Part shown: piece by piece, positions 40,813 to 53,361 of the stretch
How positions within the stretch are numbered: the first letter of the stretch is position 1
Layout of the letters: each line of letters opens with the position of its first letter
Assembly: GCF_023856365.1 (NCBI RefSeq)
Contig: NC_064534.1
Location: forward strand, 10,684,536 to 10,748,535
DNA from: Brienomyrus brachyistius
Taxonomy: Eukaryota; Chordata; Actinopteri; Osteoglossiformes; Mormyridae
Direction of reading: 5' to 3'
DNA length: 64,000 bases
The notes under the pieces: model-generated
The model's input: the letters and a program-made list of their open reading frames with translations, nothing else
Database searches by the model: none
Told to the model about the DNA's origin: nothing
Translations under genes and position numbers: made by a program

Positions 40813-43800
40813 GGCATGACAGTTCCACTTAGAACCAGCACATTATCAGTGATGGACAGTTACGATGTACAGTTTTTGCAGTACTTTTCCTTAGTACATT
40901 TTTTCCTAACATCTCTGCTTTACTTGAGTATCGTTTTTATTTTGGATTCCTATGACTTACTCCGCTATGTTTGAAAGACAAATATGGTCCTTTTGACATC
41001 CACTACATTTCTGTGAAGGTTCTGATTACTCAATACTTTGAAGCATGGTTTTGAAGTCAGCAGATGAATTTTCATTTCTAAAATTCTATAGACCATAGTG
41101 TGTTGGTCACAGGAGAAAAACCAATCCCAGTAAGCTACCCCTAGTCTGTCAATCATGTTGCTGTTGGGCAGTCACAGAGGTAGAGGAGTGTAACTGGTTT
41201 GATTGTTTTATTCATTTTTTATTTTCTGAGGAAGTCGTATCTACAGCAATTCCACAGTCTGCCTTTTGCATGCCTATGCATGAATGCACACACACACACT
41301 GGCAGAGTTGTGTCAGAATACTACCATGCTGTTGACTGTAGATGGGGTGGGTGGTCTTAAAGTAAAAAATGAGAATGACTCTCCTTTTCTCCATTGAATT
41401 GTGTTTCTATAGGTTTTGTAGCATGTTCCACAATGTGTCAATTCTATAGATTATACAAGCAAGTCAGTGCATTCAGTTGGCTGCTTCAGAAACTCTCACA
41501 TTAACTTCCACAAATGCTGTGCAGCAACAGTACAATGATGTGGAAATGAACTTTTGAATAGTTAAGTATTTTTAATATCAAGTACTCCAGTACTTCAACT
41601 TAAAGTAAAAATTTGACTGAATTGAACAACTCTTATATTGGAGTAACATTTAACCAGGAGCAACTTTGTCTTTGACTCGAGTTCTATTCTTTACACACCT
41701 CCGCATATTACTGCATAACAAACTGTAGCAGGTGCAGAAAATTTCAATTGCGATGGCGATTGAAGCCTGTCAGCTCTGTAGCTGTAAAAACCTCATGACT
41801 TCAGGGAATTCAGGTTTTTAATTTGCAGTGTTTAACTGAGATACAATGCACATGGAAGCTAGTTTGTTACACCTTTCAAACAATTCCAGCATTATGTTGT
41901 GAATTCAGCTCCCTCTCATCCAAATAAAAAGACCATTCTCTCCATCTTTTAACATTTTATTAATAAACGATAAATATCACTTGTGGCTAATACATTCAGT
42001 GTCCATCGGCTCTTCCTTCACGTCCTTCTGCATCATCTCTGCCTTTGCCTTCTTAATCTGGTCCTCCACTGCTTTTCCACCACTTCCTCCTGCAGCACCA
42101 CTCAAATGTCTCCTGCAATATCTGTTCCACCCAAAAGGTCTGCCAGAATTGCCTCGATCTCAACTTGGATCTTTTCAATCGCCATTTGTGTCTCGTCTAT
42201 GTCCTCCGAGACAGCCTCGATCTCGGCTTGTAACTCCTGCACCCTTGCCTTGTTATCTTCCATTGGTGCCTCGCTCACTTTTATCTCCTTCTGTACTTCT
42301 ATAATTTCTCCATTCATCTCTCCTTCCACATGAGCATGGTTCTCATCTTGCTCCTTCACATCAGTGTTTGATGTTTCTTGTTTTTTCCCTCTCTTTTTCT
42401 TGGCAAAGGTAAACATCTTCACCCAGAATTTCTTTTGTTTCTTTTCTGGGTTAATCCCTTGCTTTCCGGATTCTTCCCCAAGCTCATCGGCCACCACTGG
42501 GGGTCTAAAGCAGGTGAAAAAGGACCACTTCATCTTGAGATGCATGACGTTCAATGTCTGATTTGTTCTGTAGTGAAACAAGTGCTTAAATCACATTTCA
42601 AGGTTCTAGAATGCTCAGATATCGGTTGTCATAGTAACAGGGGCGGAGCTATAGGCAGAGCGGGCGGGGCCACCGCTCCTGAGCCCGGGCCCTCCCCTGG
42701 ATCGTAGAGGGCCCTCCCCCCAGCAAAAAAAGAAAAAAAGCTTACCTATAATTGCGTATACTTACACCAACGTAATACCTGTGAAGGTTTTGACAGCCAG
42801 AACGCAACATTGACCACCTAGTCGTGACTTGCGGTTTTATATATCTGCAATTTTTATATATACATTCGTATTATGGTGCACCGGTGTATGGTGTAATTTT
42901 TAGAAATAAAAATCTGTAAAATCCCTACACCAAATTTACAATGTAATACATAGTAATGTTTTGAAGTCAAACTAAGCTGTTCCTTTTGTATTTAATGGTT
43001 TTCCATTTGAGGAATTTGCAAAAAGCTGCAGTGCATGATGGGTAGGATCTAACGGCTGCCTATAACGTCCTCATCCGTCTGACGACATACATCAAGACTA
43101 GGAAGGTGCATAATGTTTATGCCTAAAATCATTATAAAATGATGTTCATGCCTGGTTGCGCTTGTTGGTCCAGAAAGTAATTCAATTTCGCTATGTACGT
43201 TACGGTATTAAAAAGTGCTTGGATATAGCCCGATTATATGCCGTGGGCCTTTTCATTTGTTTGTTTGCAATTTCGCCAGGTAGGCTACCTCCTTTAAACT
43301 GCGTTTTGTTAGACTGCATATTTCGGGACGTTTTATTGTAGTCTTTGTCAATATGTGTATAGTTTAGCCTAACCCAGCGACTTAAGGGAGCAAGCCAGCT
43401 CAACTAGGCGCCGGTCCCAAGCCCGGATTAATGGGGAGAGTTGGCGTCAAGAAGTAAAGAGACTGTATCTTCACTGCATCACTGATGTCAAAATGTGGGA
43501 AATATGTGGTTGTATAAATAAATGCGTTAAAATAGGTTAATGATTCTGTGCTGTCTAAATTGTATAAAAATTTCTAGGCATAGCCAAACAAATCTCCTCC
43601 TGTCTGAAAAGGCGTAGAAAACGCAATTTATCCACTAAAACTTTACAGTTTTGTGAGGGGCAGTCGAATTCTCTCGTTAGGTTTTTTGTGATCCTGCACC
43701 TACGCTTTAAAACTCGTTTCAGCGCCGCTACATACACGCATGCGTGCATGTCCGATCGGTGTTTTGCCCCGGGGCTTTGCAGTTCTTCCGCCACTGCATA

Positions 43801-44185
43801 GTAATGTTTACCTTCAATATCCATCTATCCATTTTCCAAACCGCTTATCCTATTGGGTTCAATATTCTGTATGTAAACCTCCATTGTTGCAGTTCTTCTG
43901 TAGTTTTATTTCTTATTAATCAGCATTGTTATGCACAGTAACAGCACATATTATTGTTTAGCAAGTAGGGGTACCTGCAAAAAATTTCGATTATGGTGGT
44001 GATCGGGGGCCAGTTATATTTTCTCTTCTGTGTTTCTGTTATGTCAAATTCCTGCCGCCTGTGAAGTTTCGCTCAGCTGTTACACCGATGATGTAGATTC
44101 AGCTCACCCCGTAAATTTCAAGGTACCCCGAAAGTTTCAAATTCAGCCTTGTTGTTGAGCAATACGTCACAGGTGGAAGAAATTT
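40813..44185 (-). repeat. Array unit B (clean 3,373-bp unit)
   Basis: The uninterrupted reference unit. It contains the intact ORF 42102-42545, an empty gypsy site near 43113-43121 (..aatgtttatgcctaaa..) and an empty LINE site near 41862. The (CA) tract is only 6.5 units (41287-41299). Confidence 0.93.
42102..42545 (-). CDS. Array coiled-coil protein, copy B
   Basis: Same protein as 34130-34573 with two changes seen (Thr to Ile in GEITEVQ, Ala to Val in EKIQAE). Same start context, stop and poly(A) signal. It lies in the uninterrupted unit B. In both copies the frame just after the stop is open for about 43 more codons in another register. Confidence 0.5.
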   Translation of the reverse strand: MHLKMKWSFFTCFRPPVVADELGEESGKQGINPEKKQKKFWVKMFTFAKKKRGKKQETSNTDVKEQDENHAHVEGEMNGEIIEVQKEIKVSEAPMEDNKARVQELQAEIEAVSEDIDETQMAIEKIQVEIEAILADLLGGTDIAGDI

Positions 44186-44658
44186 GGCATGACAGTTCCA
44201 CTTAGAACCAGCACATTGTCAGTGATGGACAGTTACGATGTACAGTTTTTGCAGTACTTATCCTTAGTACATTTTTTCCTAACATCTCTGCTTTACTTGA
44301 GTATCGTTTTTATTTTGGATTCCTATGACTTACTCCGCTATGTTTGAAAGACAAATATGGTCCTTTTGACATCCACTACATTTCTGTGAAGGTTCTGATT
44401 ACTCAGTACTTTGAAGCATAGCTTTCAAGTCAGCAGATGAATGTTCTATTCTAAAATTCTATAGACCATAGTGTGTTGGTCACAGGAGAAAAACCAATCC
44501 CAGGAAACTACCCCTAGTCAGAGAATCATGTTGCTGTTGGGCAGTCACAGAGGTAGAGGAGTGTAACTGGTTTGATTGTTTTATTCATTTTTTATTTTCT
44601 GAGGAAGTCGTATCTACAGCAATTCCACAGTCTGCCTTTTGCATGACTAAGCATGAAT

Positions 44659-44696
<38 letters not shown>

Positions 44697-45256
44697 GCAG
44701 AGCTGTGTCAGAATACTACCATGCTGTTGACTGTAGATGGGGTGGGTGGTCTTAAAGTAAAAAATGAGAATGACTCTCCTTTTCTCCATTGAATTGTATT
44801 TCTATAGGTTTTGTAGCATGTTCCACAATGTGTCAATTCTATAGATTATACAAGCAAGTCAGTGCATTCAGTTGGCTTCTTCAGAAACTCTCACATTAAC
44901 TTCCACAAATGCTGTGCAGCAACAGTACAATGATGTGGAAATGAACTTTTGAATAATTAAGTATTTTTAATATCAAGTACTCCAGTACTTCAACTTAAAG
45001 TAAAAATTTGACTGAATTGAACAACTCTTATATTAGAGCAACATTTAACCAGGAGCAACTTTGTCTTTGACTCGAGTTCTATTCTTTACACACCTCCGCA
45101 TATTACTGCATAACAAACTGTAGCAGGTGCAGAAAATTTCAATTGCGATGGCGATTGAAGCCTGTCAGCTCCGTAGCTGTAAAAACCTCATGACTTCAGT
45201 GAATTCAGGTTTTTAATTTGCAGTGTTTAACTGAGATACAATGCACATGGAAGCTA

Positions 45257-48240
45257 TGGGCCAGTTGTCTACCCTCCCATAACACCCCAGTCCCAGCGAA
45301 GCGTGTTGGGTGGCCTCTGGAATTGCCAGTCTGCTGTAAAGAAGGCTGATTTCATTTCCGCCCTTGCTTCACACCACTCTCTTGACTTTCTGGCTCTGAC
45401 GGAGACCTGGATATCGCCTGAGAACTCGGCTACCCCGGCAGCTCTCTCCTCTGCTTATGCTTTCTCTCACTCTCCTCGCCAGACTGGCAGGGGCGGTGGC
45501 ACAGGTCTATTGGTAACTCGGAACTGGTGCTACACGCCCCTCTCTCTGCCCCATCTCAACATTTCATCCTTTGAATTCCATGGAGTTGCTGTTACCTCTC
45601 CACTTGATATTCGGATCATTGTTGTCTACCGCCCTCCTGGCCCCCTAGGCTGCTTTCTAGAGGAGCTTGATACTCTCCTCAGTCTCTTCCCCACTGACAG
45701 CTCCTCTCTCATTCTCCTTGGTGACTTCAACCTCCCCCATGACAAGCTCCCTTCTTCTGGTCTCCTCCCGTTTCTCGATTCCTTCTCTCTAACATCCAAC
45801 AGCTCCTCTCCTACACACAAAGGAGGTAACGTCCTCGACCTGGTTTTCAGCCGCCCCTCTCCGGCTACTGACATCTCTTCTACTCCTCTACACATTTCTG
45901 ATCACCACTTTGTATCCTTTACCATTGCCCTACCCGTCTTGCCCAATCCCAGTTTTCAACGTTTCCTCCCCACTCGACCAAACCTCCACTCTGTCTCCGC
46001 TTCTTCTGTTGCTTCCTGCACCCTGTCTTACCTTCCTGACCCTGACTCCTTTTCCTCCTTGGCACTGGAGTCTGCAACTGATACTCTCATCTCCTCACTT
46101 TACACATCCTTGGACAACCTCTGCCCGCTGTCTTCCAAACCAAGGAAAACTCGGCCTACTCCTTGGCTTTCAGCTGCATTACGTACTAACCGAAGAGAAT
46201 TGCGGGTAGCTGAGAGGACGTGGAAGAAATCTAAGCTTGATGCAGATCTGTCTTCCTACCGTACTCTGCTATCCAAATTCTCTATGGACGTGACTGCAGC
46301 TAAAACTGCCTTTTACAAAGACAAACTAGAATTATCCTCACGAGATCCTGGCAAACTCCATAACATCTTTTCGTCTCTTCTCAACCCTCCCCCTCCTCCT
46401 GCTCCTTCCTTCCTGACTGCTGAAGATTTTGCCAACTTCTTTGCCGAGAAGATTGACAGAATCTGTCAGACATTCTCTCCCTCATCCACTATACTACACA
46501 CTAAGGATTTCCCTCCCCCCTCACTGGCCCAGTTTTCCGGTCTTACGGCAGATGAGATCATGAAAGTCATCTCATCTTCCAACCCTACCACCTGCCCACT
46601 TGATCCAATCCCTTCTGCATTATTTCAGACAATCTCTCTAGACCTTCTCCCCTTCATCACGACTATCATTAATGGCTCCATAACCTCTGGTCATGTACCA
46701 ACAGCATTCAAAATAGCCAGGGTCATTCCCATCCTAAAAAAATCCACTCTAAATCCCTCAGACACTTGCAGCTACCGACCAGTATCGCTTCTTTCCTTCC
46801 TTTCAAAAATCTACAACCAGCTTTCTCTCTATCTCTCTCAGAACAACCTCCAGGATCCTAATCAGTCTGGCTTTAAAGCAGCTCACTCTACAGAGACTGC
46901 CCTCTTAGCAGTCACTGAGAAGCTACATGCTGCCAGATCGGCCAAACTGTCATCTGTCCTCATTCTTCTTGACCTATCAGCAGCATTTGACACGGTCAAC
47001 CACAAAACTCTCCTATCCATCCTTAGGAGTCTTGGCATTGGTGGCCTGGCCTGGCGCTGGCTGGCTTCCTACCTAGAAGGCCGAACATACCAAGTGACAT
47101 GGAATGGATCCACATCTACTCCACGTTGTCTTTCCACCGGTGTCCCTCAGGGCTCGGTTCTTGGCCCTCTCCTATTCTCCCTCTACACTAAATCTCTTGG
47201 CGAAGTTATATCCTCACATGGCTTCTCCTACCACTGCTATGCCGATGACACTCAACTCATCCTCTCCTTCCCTCCCTCAGACACTCATGTCTCCACTAAG
47301 ATCTCTACATGCTTGGCAGACATCTCATCTTAGATGACCACTCACCAGCTAAAACTTGACACTAGTAAAACTGAGCTGCTTTACATCCCGGCTGACTCAT
47401 CCCCCCTCCAGGACCTTGCGATCTCTTTCGACAACTCCCTGATCCGTCCTTCGGTTTCTGCTAGAAACCTTGGAGTTACCATAGATGATCGGTTGTCATT
47501 TTCCTCACATATCGCCAGTCTTTCTCGCTCTTGTCGGTTTCTCCTCTTTAACATCAGGAGGATACGTCCATTTCTTTCCACCCAGGCTACCCAGATACTC
47601 GTCCAGTCCCTCATCATCTCACGCCTTGACTACTGTAACTCGCTTCTAGCGGGTTTACCACTGAGCGCCATCCGTCCCCTCCAACTGATTCAGAATGCAG
47701 CTGCTCGTCTTGTTTTCAACCTTCCCAAGTTCTCCCACACCACTCCTTTGCTGCGCTCCCTCCACTGGCTTCCTGTAGCTGCACGCATCAGATTCAAAAC
47801 ACTGATGCTGGCATACAAAGCCAAAAATTCTCTGGCACCATCCTACCTAAAGGACCTCATCACACCCCGCTCTGCACCACGATCTCTCCGATCCTCCAGC
47901 ACTGCTCGACTGGTCCCTCCTCCCCTCAAGGCACAAGGAAGACACACATCTCTGAATCCTTGACTGTCTTCAAGCGACGACTCAAAACTTTTCTTTTTCA
48001 GAAATACCTGACGTAGAACTTCTATATTCTTTCTCGACTCTTATTCTGGTGTGTGTTTAAAAAAATAAAAATAAATAAATAATAATAATAATTCTGCACT
48101 ACTCAGTGGAGTTCTCAGAGATAGTATTCATAGCTTGGGTCCTTATTGAGCTAGCATCGGAAATTCATTGCAGAGTCTCAAAGCACTTATGTAAGTCGCT
48201 CTGGCTAAGGGCGTCTGCCAAATCCTGTAAATGTAAATGT
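45257..48240 (+). mobile_element. L2-clade LINE, slightly 5'-truncated
   Basis: About 2.98 kb on the + strand, inserted between ..catggaagcta and gtttgttacac.., which are contiguous in units A, B and D. It has the endonuclease and reverse transcriptase of a jockey-group/L2 LINE, and a 3' end ggctaagggcgtctgccaaa followed by tgtaaatgtaaatg repeats, typical of fish L2 tails. No target duplication beyond a possible ta, usual for this clade. The coding region has a stop and a frameshift. Confidence 0.92.
45303..47963 (+). pseudogene. L2 endonuclease/reverse transcriptase ORF, broken
   Basis: From about 45303 it reads an APE-type endonuclease (LTETW at 32-36, GDFNLP at 140-145, SDHHF at 199-203), then RT with DLSAAFDTVNH, GVPQGSVLGPLLF and YADD at 646-649. 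TAG at 47331-47333 stands where relatives have Trp (..LADISS-stop-MTTHQLKL). The frame continues (ARRNLGV-type thumb, SRLDYCNSLLAGLP, LHWLPV) to 47963. A further shift near 47940 separates the last segment (ESLTVFKRRLKTFLF). The original start lies in the missing 5' end. Confidence 0.9.
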
Positions 48241-48360
48241 AGTTTGTTACACCTTTCAAACAATACTGACATTATGTTGTGAATTCAGCTCCCTCTCATC
48301 CAAATAAAAAGACCATTCTCTCCATCTTTTAACATTTTATTAATAAACGATAAATATTAC

Positions 48361-48572
48361 TTGTGGCTAATACATTCAGTGTCCATCGCCACTTCCTTCA
48401 CGTCCTTCTGCATCATCTCTGCCTTTGCCTTCTTAATCTGGTCCTCCACTGCTTTTCCACCACTTCCTCCTGCAGCACCACTCAAATGTCTCCTGCAATA
48501 TCTGTTCCACCCAAAAGGTCTGCCAGAATTGCCTCGATCTCAACTTGGATCTTTTCAATCGCCATTTGTGTC
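48361..48572 (-). pseudogene. Array gene, 3' fragment in unit C
   Basis: Only the last about 27 codons and the 3'UTR remain. The 5' part was removed by the deletion that joins position 48572 to gypsy pol at 48573. Confidence 0.8.
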
Positions 48573-50433
48573 GACACACATCACAATTGCTCACCATATC
48601 AGTAATGCTCTTAGACATTCCAGGCCAGAAAAGCACATCTCTTGCTCTCCTCCTACAACTCTCTATGCCTAGGTGACCTTCATGAATTAGTTCCAACATC
48701 TCACCTCTCATGGTTTCTGGAACAATAATCCTCTCTCCTTTGAAGAGAATGCCTTCCATGATCGAAATTTCCTCTCTGTAATTCCAGTACTCTTGTATTT
48801 CTTTAGCAACGTGACATCTTCTTTCAGGCCATCCACTATGCACAACATCAGTTAGCTTCCTCATTGTCCCATCCTTACTTGTTTCTTCTCTGAACTTGAC
48901 CAATTTCTGTTTTGTCACAGGTAAGTGTGCCATAACCAAGTGAACCTGAGCTTCAATCTCTTTGTCAGTCATATCAGTCTTTAGTAAGTATGCTCTGGAT
49001 AAAGCATCTGCAACATACATTTCTTTTCCCGGTTTGTATTGCACACTGATCTGATACTTCTGTAACCTCAGCAACAATCTCTGAATTCTGGCTGGTGCTG
49101 TATTCAAGGGTTTTTTCATGATTGCTTCCAGAGGCTTGTGGTCAGACCATACTTTGACATCTCTGCCATACACAAACTGATGGAAACGCTCAACTCCAAA
49201 TACTATGGCTAACATCTCTTTCTCAATTTGTGCGTAGCGTTGTTCCGTCTCAGTCAGTGCACGTGAAGCATATGCCACTGGTTTGTCGTCTTGCAGCAAT
49301 ACAGCTCCCAATCCACTTTTGGACGCATCAACGGAGACTGTCACTGGTTCATGAACATCGAAGTATCTGAGTACAGGTGTTTTAGTAAGCAGACGTTTTA
49401 GCTTTGTGAATGCTTGCTGATGCTTTTCTTGCCATTGCCATGTACTATCATCTCTGGTGAGTTGACGTAACTGCTCAGTGTGTCGTGACATGTTAGGAAT
49501 AAACTTGGCAAGGTATGTGACCATTCCAAGGAATCGTTCCACGTCTTTTTTGCACTCTGGGCTGGGCATTTCTCTAATGGCCTCAATTTTACTGGGGTCA
49601 GGCTTCAAACCATCTCGTGAGAGAATATGACCAAGATATTTGATTTCCTCAACTCCAATTTTGCATTTTTCTTTATTCAGTCGAAAATTCTTAGCTCTGG
49701 CTCTCTCCAACACTTGTCTTAACCTTTGGTCATGCAGTTCTTTTGTCTGCGCCCAGACAAGAATGTCATCAATATACGTTTCAACACCTTCAATCCCTTC
49801 AAACAGCTGTTTCACCGTTATGTGGAACACTTCAGGTGCTGAGTTGATCCCAAAGGGAAGACGAAGAAACCTATAGCGACCAAAAGGGGTGTTAAATGTA
49901 CAAAGACGAGAGCTGGCGTCATCTAATTTAAATTGCCAAAATCCTGAGCTGGCATCCAGAACTGAGAAGTATTGAGCTTTTGCCAGATGACTTGTTATTT
50001 CTTCCACTGTCGGTAGCTGATAATGTTCTCTCATTACAGCTGTGTTGAGCTCCTGAGGGTCCAGACAGATTCTCAAGCTGCCATTAGGTTTTTCTACCAT
50101 CACAAAAGGGTTGACCCACTGTGTTGGTTCGTCAATCCTTTTAATCACCTCCATCTTTTTCATTCTGTGCAATTCTGTTCTAAGTTTTTCCCTCAATGCA
50201 ACTGGAACCTTTCTGGGTGGGTGGACTTTTGGAGCTACTCTCTCATCTATCTGGATTCTGTGTTCACCCTCAAGGCAACCTACTCCTTCAAACACATCAG
50301 AATATTCAGTGAAAATATCATTTGTGCTCAATGTCATCACCCTCTGAATAAGTTTCATTTTTTCACAAGTTTGAATTCCCAGTAAGGGTTTTGCCTCATT
50401 TTTTACCACTACAAATTCCACAATATATGTCAT
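48433..50433 (-). pseudogene. gypsy pol fused to array DNA
   Basis: RT and RNase H are intact (YIDD, VSVDASKSG, DHKPL). The frame passes the integrase zinc-binding Cys (SNCDVC) and then runs across the deletion junction at 48572/48573 into about 47 codons of antisense array sequence. The catalytic integrase core is absent, so the product could not integrate. Confidence 0.88.
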
Positions 50434-51734
50434 TCTTGTAGCACACTTCCAGGTTACATGTTCCCTTTACAGGTATTTTTTCTCCTGTGTAAGTAGACAA
50501 GTTTACAGTGCTGGTTCTCAGTACAGGCTTCTGGTCCAGTCTGTGCAGCAGACTACAAGGAATTACATTTGCCTGTGCTCCAGAATCTAATTTGAAACTA
50601 ATGTATTGACGTCCTATTTTTAAGTCAACTCTCCATTCGTCTGATGGTGGTTGTGTCTGCACAACACCCACAAACAAAGTTTTACATTCTTTAGAGTCTT
50701 CTTCATCATCAACCACATGTATTTTTTTCGATCTGCACATTTTAGCAAAATGATTCATTTTTTCACAGTTCTTGCACTGTTTACCAAAAGCTGGACAACT
50801 TTGCAGTGCATGCTCGGTACCACATCTTTTACAATGAAATGTGTATTTCGTTTCCTTTTCACTTTTATTTTTATGCATTGGAACTTTTCGGCGCATCTGC
50901 TTGTGCTTCACGGCATCAATATGCCTGCCATCACGTGGAGATGCTTGCGCTGTCCTATCCTCCTCTTGCATTTGCTGTATTTGTGCCTTAGTAGTCTCCG
51001 ACGCGACACATATCTGTACAGCTTTTTCGAGAGTAATGTCCGCCTGCCTTAACAGTCGTTCCCTTAAAGCATCAGAGGAAATGCCACAGACTACACGGTC
51101 CCTAATGAGTGAGTCAAATAAATCACCGAACTCGCATGACTGTGCCCTTCGTTTTAGCTCTGTAACATATTGGGTAATAGACATATCCCCTTGCAAACAG
51201 GTGAAAAACTTGTAACGTTCGTACGTTATATTTTTTTTCGGGTTGCAGTACTCTTCGAATTTATCCATGACAATTTCCAAGCTATACTTGTCATCAGCAT
51301 TGTGAAACGCGAAGGTATTATACACTTCCACTGCATCTTCACCAGTCACATGAAGAAAGAGCGAGGACTGTACCTTAGCAGGTTTGTTAGCGCCTCCAGT
51401 AGCAGCTAGATACAATTCAAACCGCTGCCGAAATCTTCTCCAATTTTCGGAAACGTTGCCAGTGCGTAAATCAAGTCCTGACGGCGGCTTTAACCCTTCC
51501 ATTATTATTTTTTTTTTCTTCAGTAAGTTGTTTATTTTGTTCTATTATTTTAACAACCAACTTCTGACACCATGTTTTATGATGAGCTTTTAAATAAAAC
51601 AGACGACCATGGGTTCTATGTAGCCTTTACTGTGCACTGGGGTTCTTCCATTAACACGTTTTTACCGGGACTCATTTCCATACCACAATACCCTTCGACA
51701 TGCGGATTAATCTAATTATTCTAATATCATGACA
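48573..51734 (-). mobile_element. 5' part of the gypsy element in unit C
   Basis: Corresponds to 36562-39727 of the complete element (4 bp shorter in total). It has the 5' LTR at 51573-51734, followed by gttta and the unit's right flank exactly as in unit A. So it is a duplicate of the same insertion, not a second one. The integrase core and 3' LTR are missing. Confidence 0.93.
50396..51502 (-). CDS. gypsy gag-protease ORF, unit C copy
   Basis: The gag with both zinc knuckles (CKRCGTEHALQSC; CKNCEKMNHFAKMC) and the protease motif FKLDSGAQANVI read in one frame of 368 codons from ATG 51502, so this copy kept what unit A lost. A 2-bp deletion near 50429 (tatatgtcattc against tatatgtgtcattc) cuts it from pol. 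Confidence 0.88.
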   Translation of the reverse strand: MEGLKPPSGLDLRTGNVSENWRRFRQRFELYLAATGGANKPAKVQSSLFLHVTGEDAVEVYNTFAFHNADDKYSLEIVMDKFEEYCNPKKNITYERYKFFTCLQGDMSITQYVTELKRRAQSCEFGDLFDSLIRDRVVCGISSDALRERLLRQADITLEKAVQICVASETTKAQIQQMQEEDRTAQASPRDGRHIDAVKHKQMRRKVPMHKNKSEKETKYTFHCKRCGTEHALQSCPAFGKQCKNCEKMNHFAKMCRSKKIHVVDDEEDSKECKTLFVGVVQTQPPSDEWRVDLKIGRQYISFKLDSGAQANVIPCSLLHRLDQKPVLRTSTVNLSTYTGEKIPVKGTCNLEVCYKNDIYCGICSGKK

Positions 51735-52818
51735 GTTTATGCCTAAAAAATCATTATAAAATGATGTTCATGCCTGGTTGCGCTTGTTGGTCCAGAAAGT
51801 AATTCAATTTCGCTATGTACGTTACGGTATTAAAAAGTGCTTGGATATAGCCCGATTATATGCCGTGGGCCTTTTCATTTGTTTGTTTGCAATTTCGCCA
51901 GGTAGGCTACCTCCTTTAAACTGCGTTTTGTTAGACTGCATATTTCGGGACGTTTTATTGTAGTCTTTGTAAATATGTGTATAGTTTAGCCTAACCCAGC
52001 GACTTAAGGGAGCAAGCCAGCTCAACTAGGCGCCGGTCCCAAGCCCGGATTAATGGGGAGAGTTGGCGTCAAGAAGTAAAGAGACTGTATCTTCACTGCA
52101 TCACTGATGTCAAAATGTGGGAAATATGTGGTTGTATAAATAAATGCGTTAAAATAGGTTAATGATTCTGTGCTGTCTAAATTGTATAAAAATTTCTAGG
52201 CATAGCCAAACAAATCTCCTCCTGTCTGAAAAGGCGTAGAAAACGCAATTTATCCACTAAAACTTTACAGTTTTGTGAGGGGCAATCGAATTCTCTCGTT
52301 AAGTTTTTTGTGATCCTGCACCTACGCTTTAAAACTCGTTTCAGCGCCGCTACATACACGCATGCGTGCGTGTCAGATCGGTGTTTTGCCCCGGGGCTTT
52401 GCAGTTCTTCCGCCACTGCATAGTAATGTTTACCTTCAATATCCATCCATCCATTTTCCAAACCGCTTATCCTATTGGGTCGCGGGTACCTTCAATATTC
52501 TGTATGTAAACCTCCATTGTTGCAGTTCTTCTGTAGTTTTATTTCTTATTAATCAGCATTGTTATTCACAGTAACAGCACATATTATTGTTTAGCAAGTA
52601 GGGGTACCTGCAAAAAATTTCGATTATGGTGGTGATCGGGGGCCAGTTATATTTTCTCTTCTGTGTTTCTGTTATGTCAAATTCCTGCCGCCTGTGAAGT
52701 TTCGCTCAGCTGTTACACCGATGATGTAGATTCAGCTCACCCCGTAAATTTCAAGGTACCCCGAAAGTTTCAAATTCAGCCTTGTTGTTGAGCAATACGT
52801 CACAGGTGGAAGAAATTT

Positions 52819-53291
52819 GGCATGACAGTTCCACTTAGAACCAGCACATTGTCAGTGATGGACAGTTACAATGTACAGTTTTTGCAGTACTTTTCCTTAG
52901 TACATTTTTTCCTAACATCTCTGCTTTACTTGAGTATCGTTTTTATTTTGGATTCCTATGACTTACTCCGCTATGTTTGAAAGAAAAATATGGTCCTTTT
53001 GACATCCACTACATTTCTGTGAAGGTTCTGATTACTCAGTACTTTGAAGCATAGCTTTCAAGTCAGCAGATGAATATTCTATTCTAAAATTCTATAGACC
53101 ATAGTGTGTTGGTCACAGGAGAAAAACCAATCCCAGGAAACTACCCCTAGTCAGAGAATCATGTTGCTGTTGGGCAGTCACAGAGGTAGAGGAGTGTAAC
53201 TGGTTTGATTGTTTTATTCATTTTTTATTTTCTGAGGAAGTCGTATCTACAGCAATTCCACAGTCTGTCTTTTGCATGCCTAAGCATGAAT

Positions 53292-53361
<70 letters not shown>

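Larger units (their letters stand above)
44186..52818 (-). repeat. Array unit C (LINE insertion and deletion)
   Basis: Same unit, interrupted by an L2 LINE (45257-48240). Past 48572 a deletion joins it directly to the middle of the gypsy pol. The gypsy 5' half and the unit's right part (51735-52818) follow. Its (CA) tract is 17.5 units (44660-44694). Confidence 0.9.

Noticed and set aside
48573..51734. Second independent gypsy insertion
   Set aside because: Identical right flank (gttta and the unit sequence) and shared internal sequence show that it is a duplicate of the unit A insertion.
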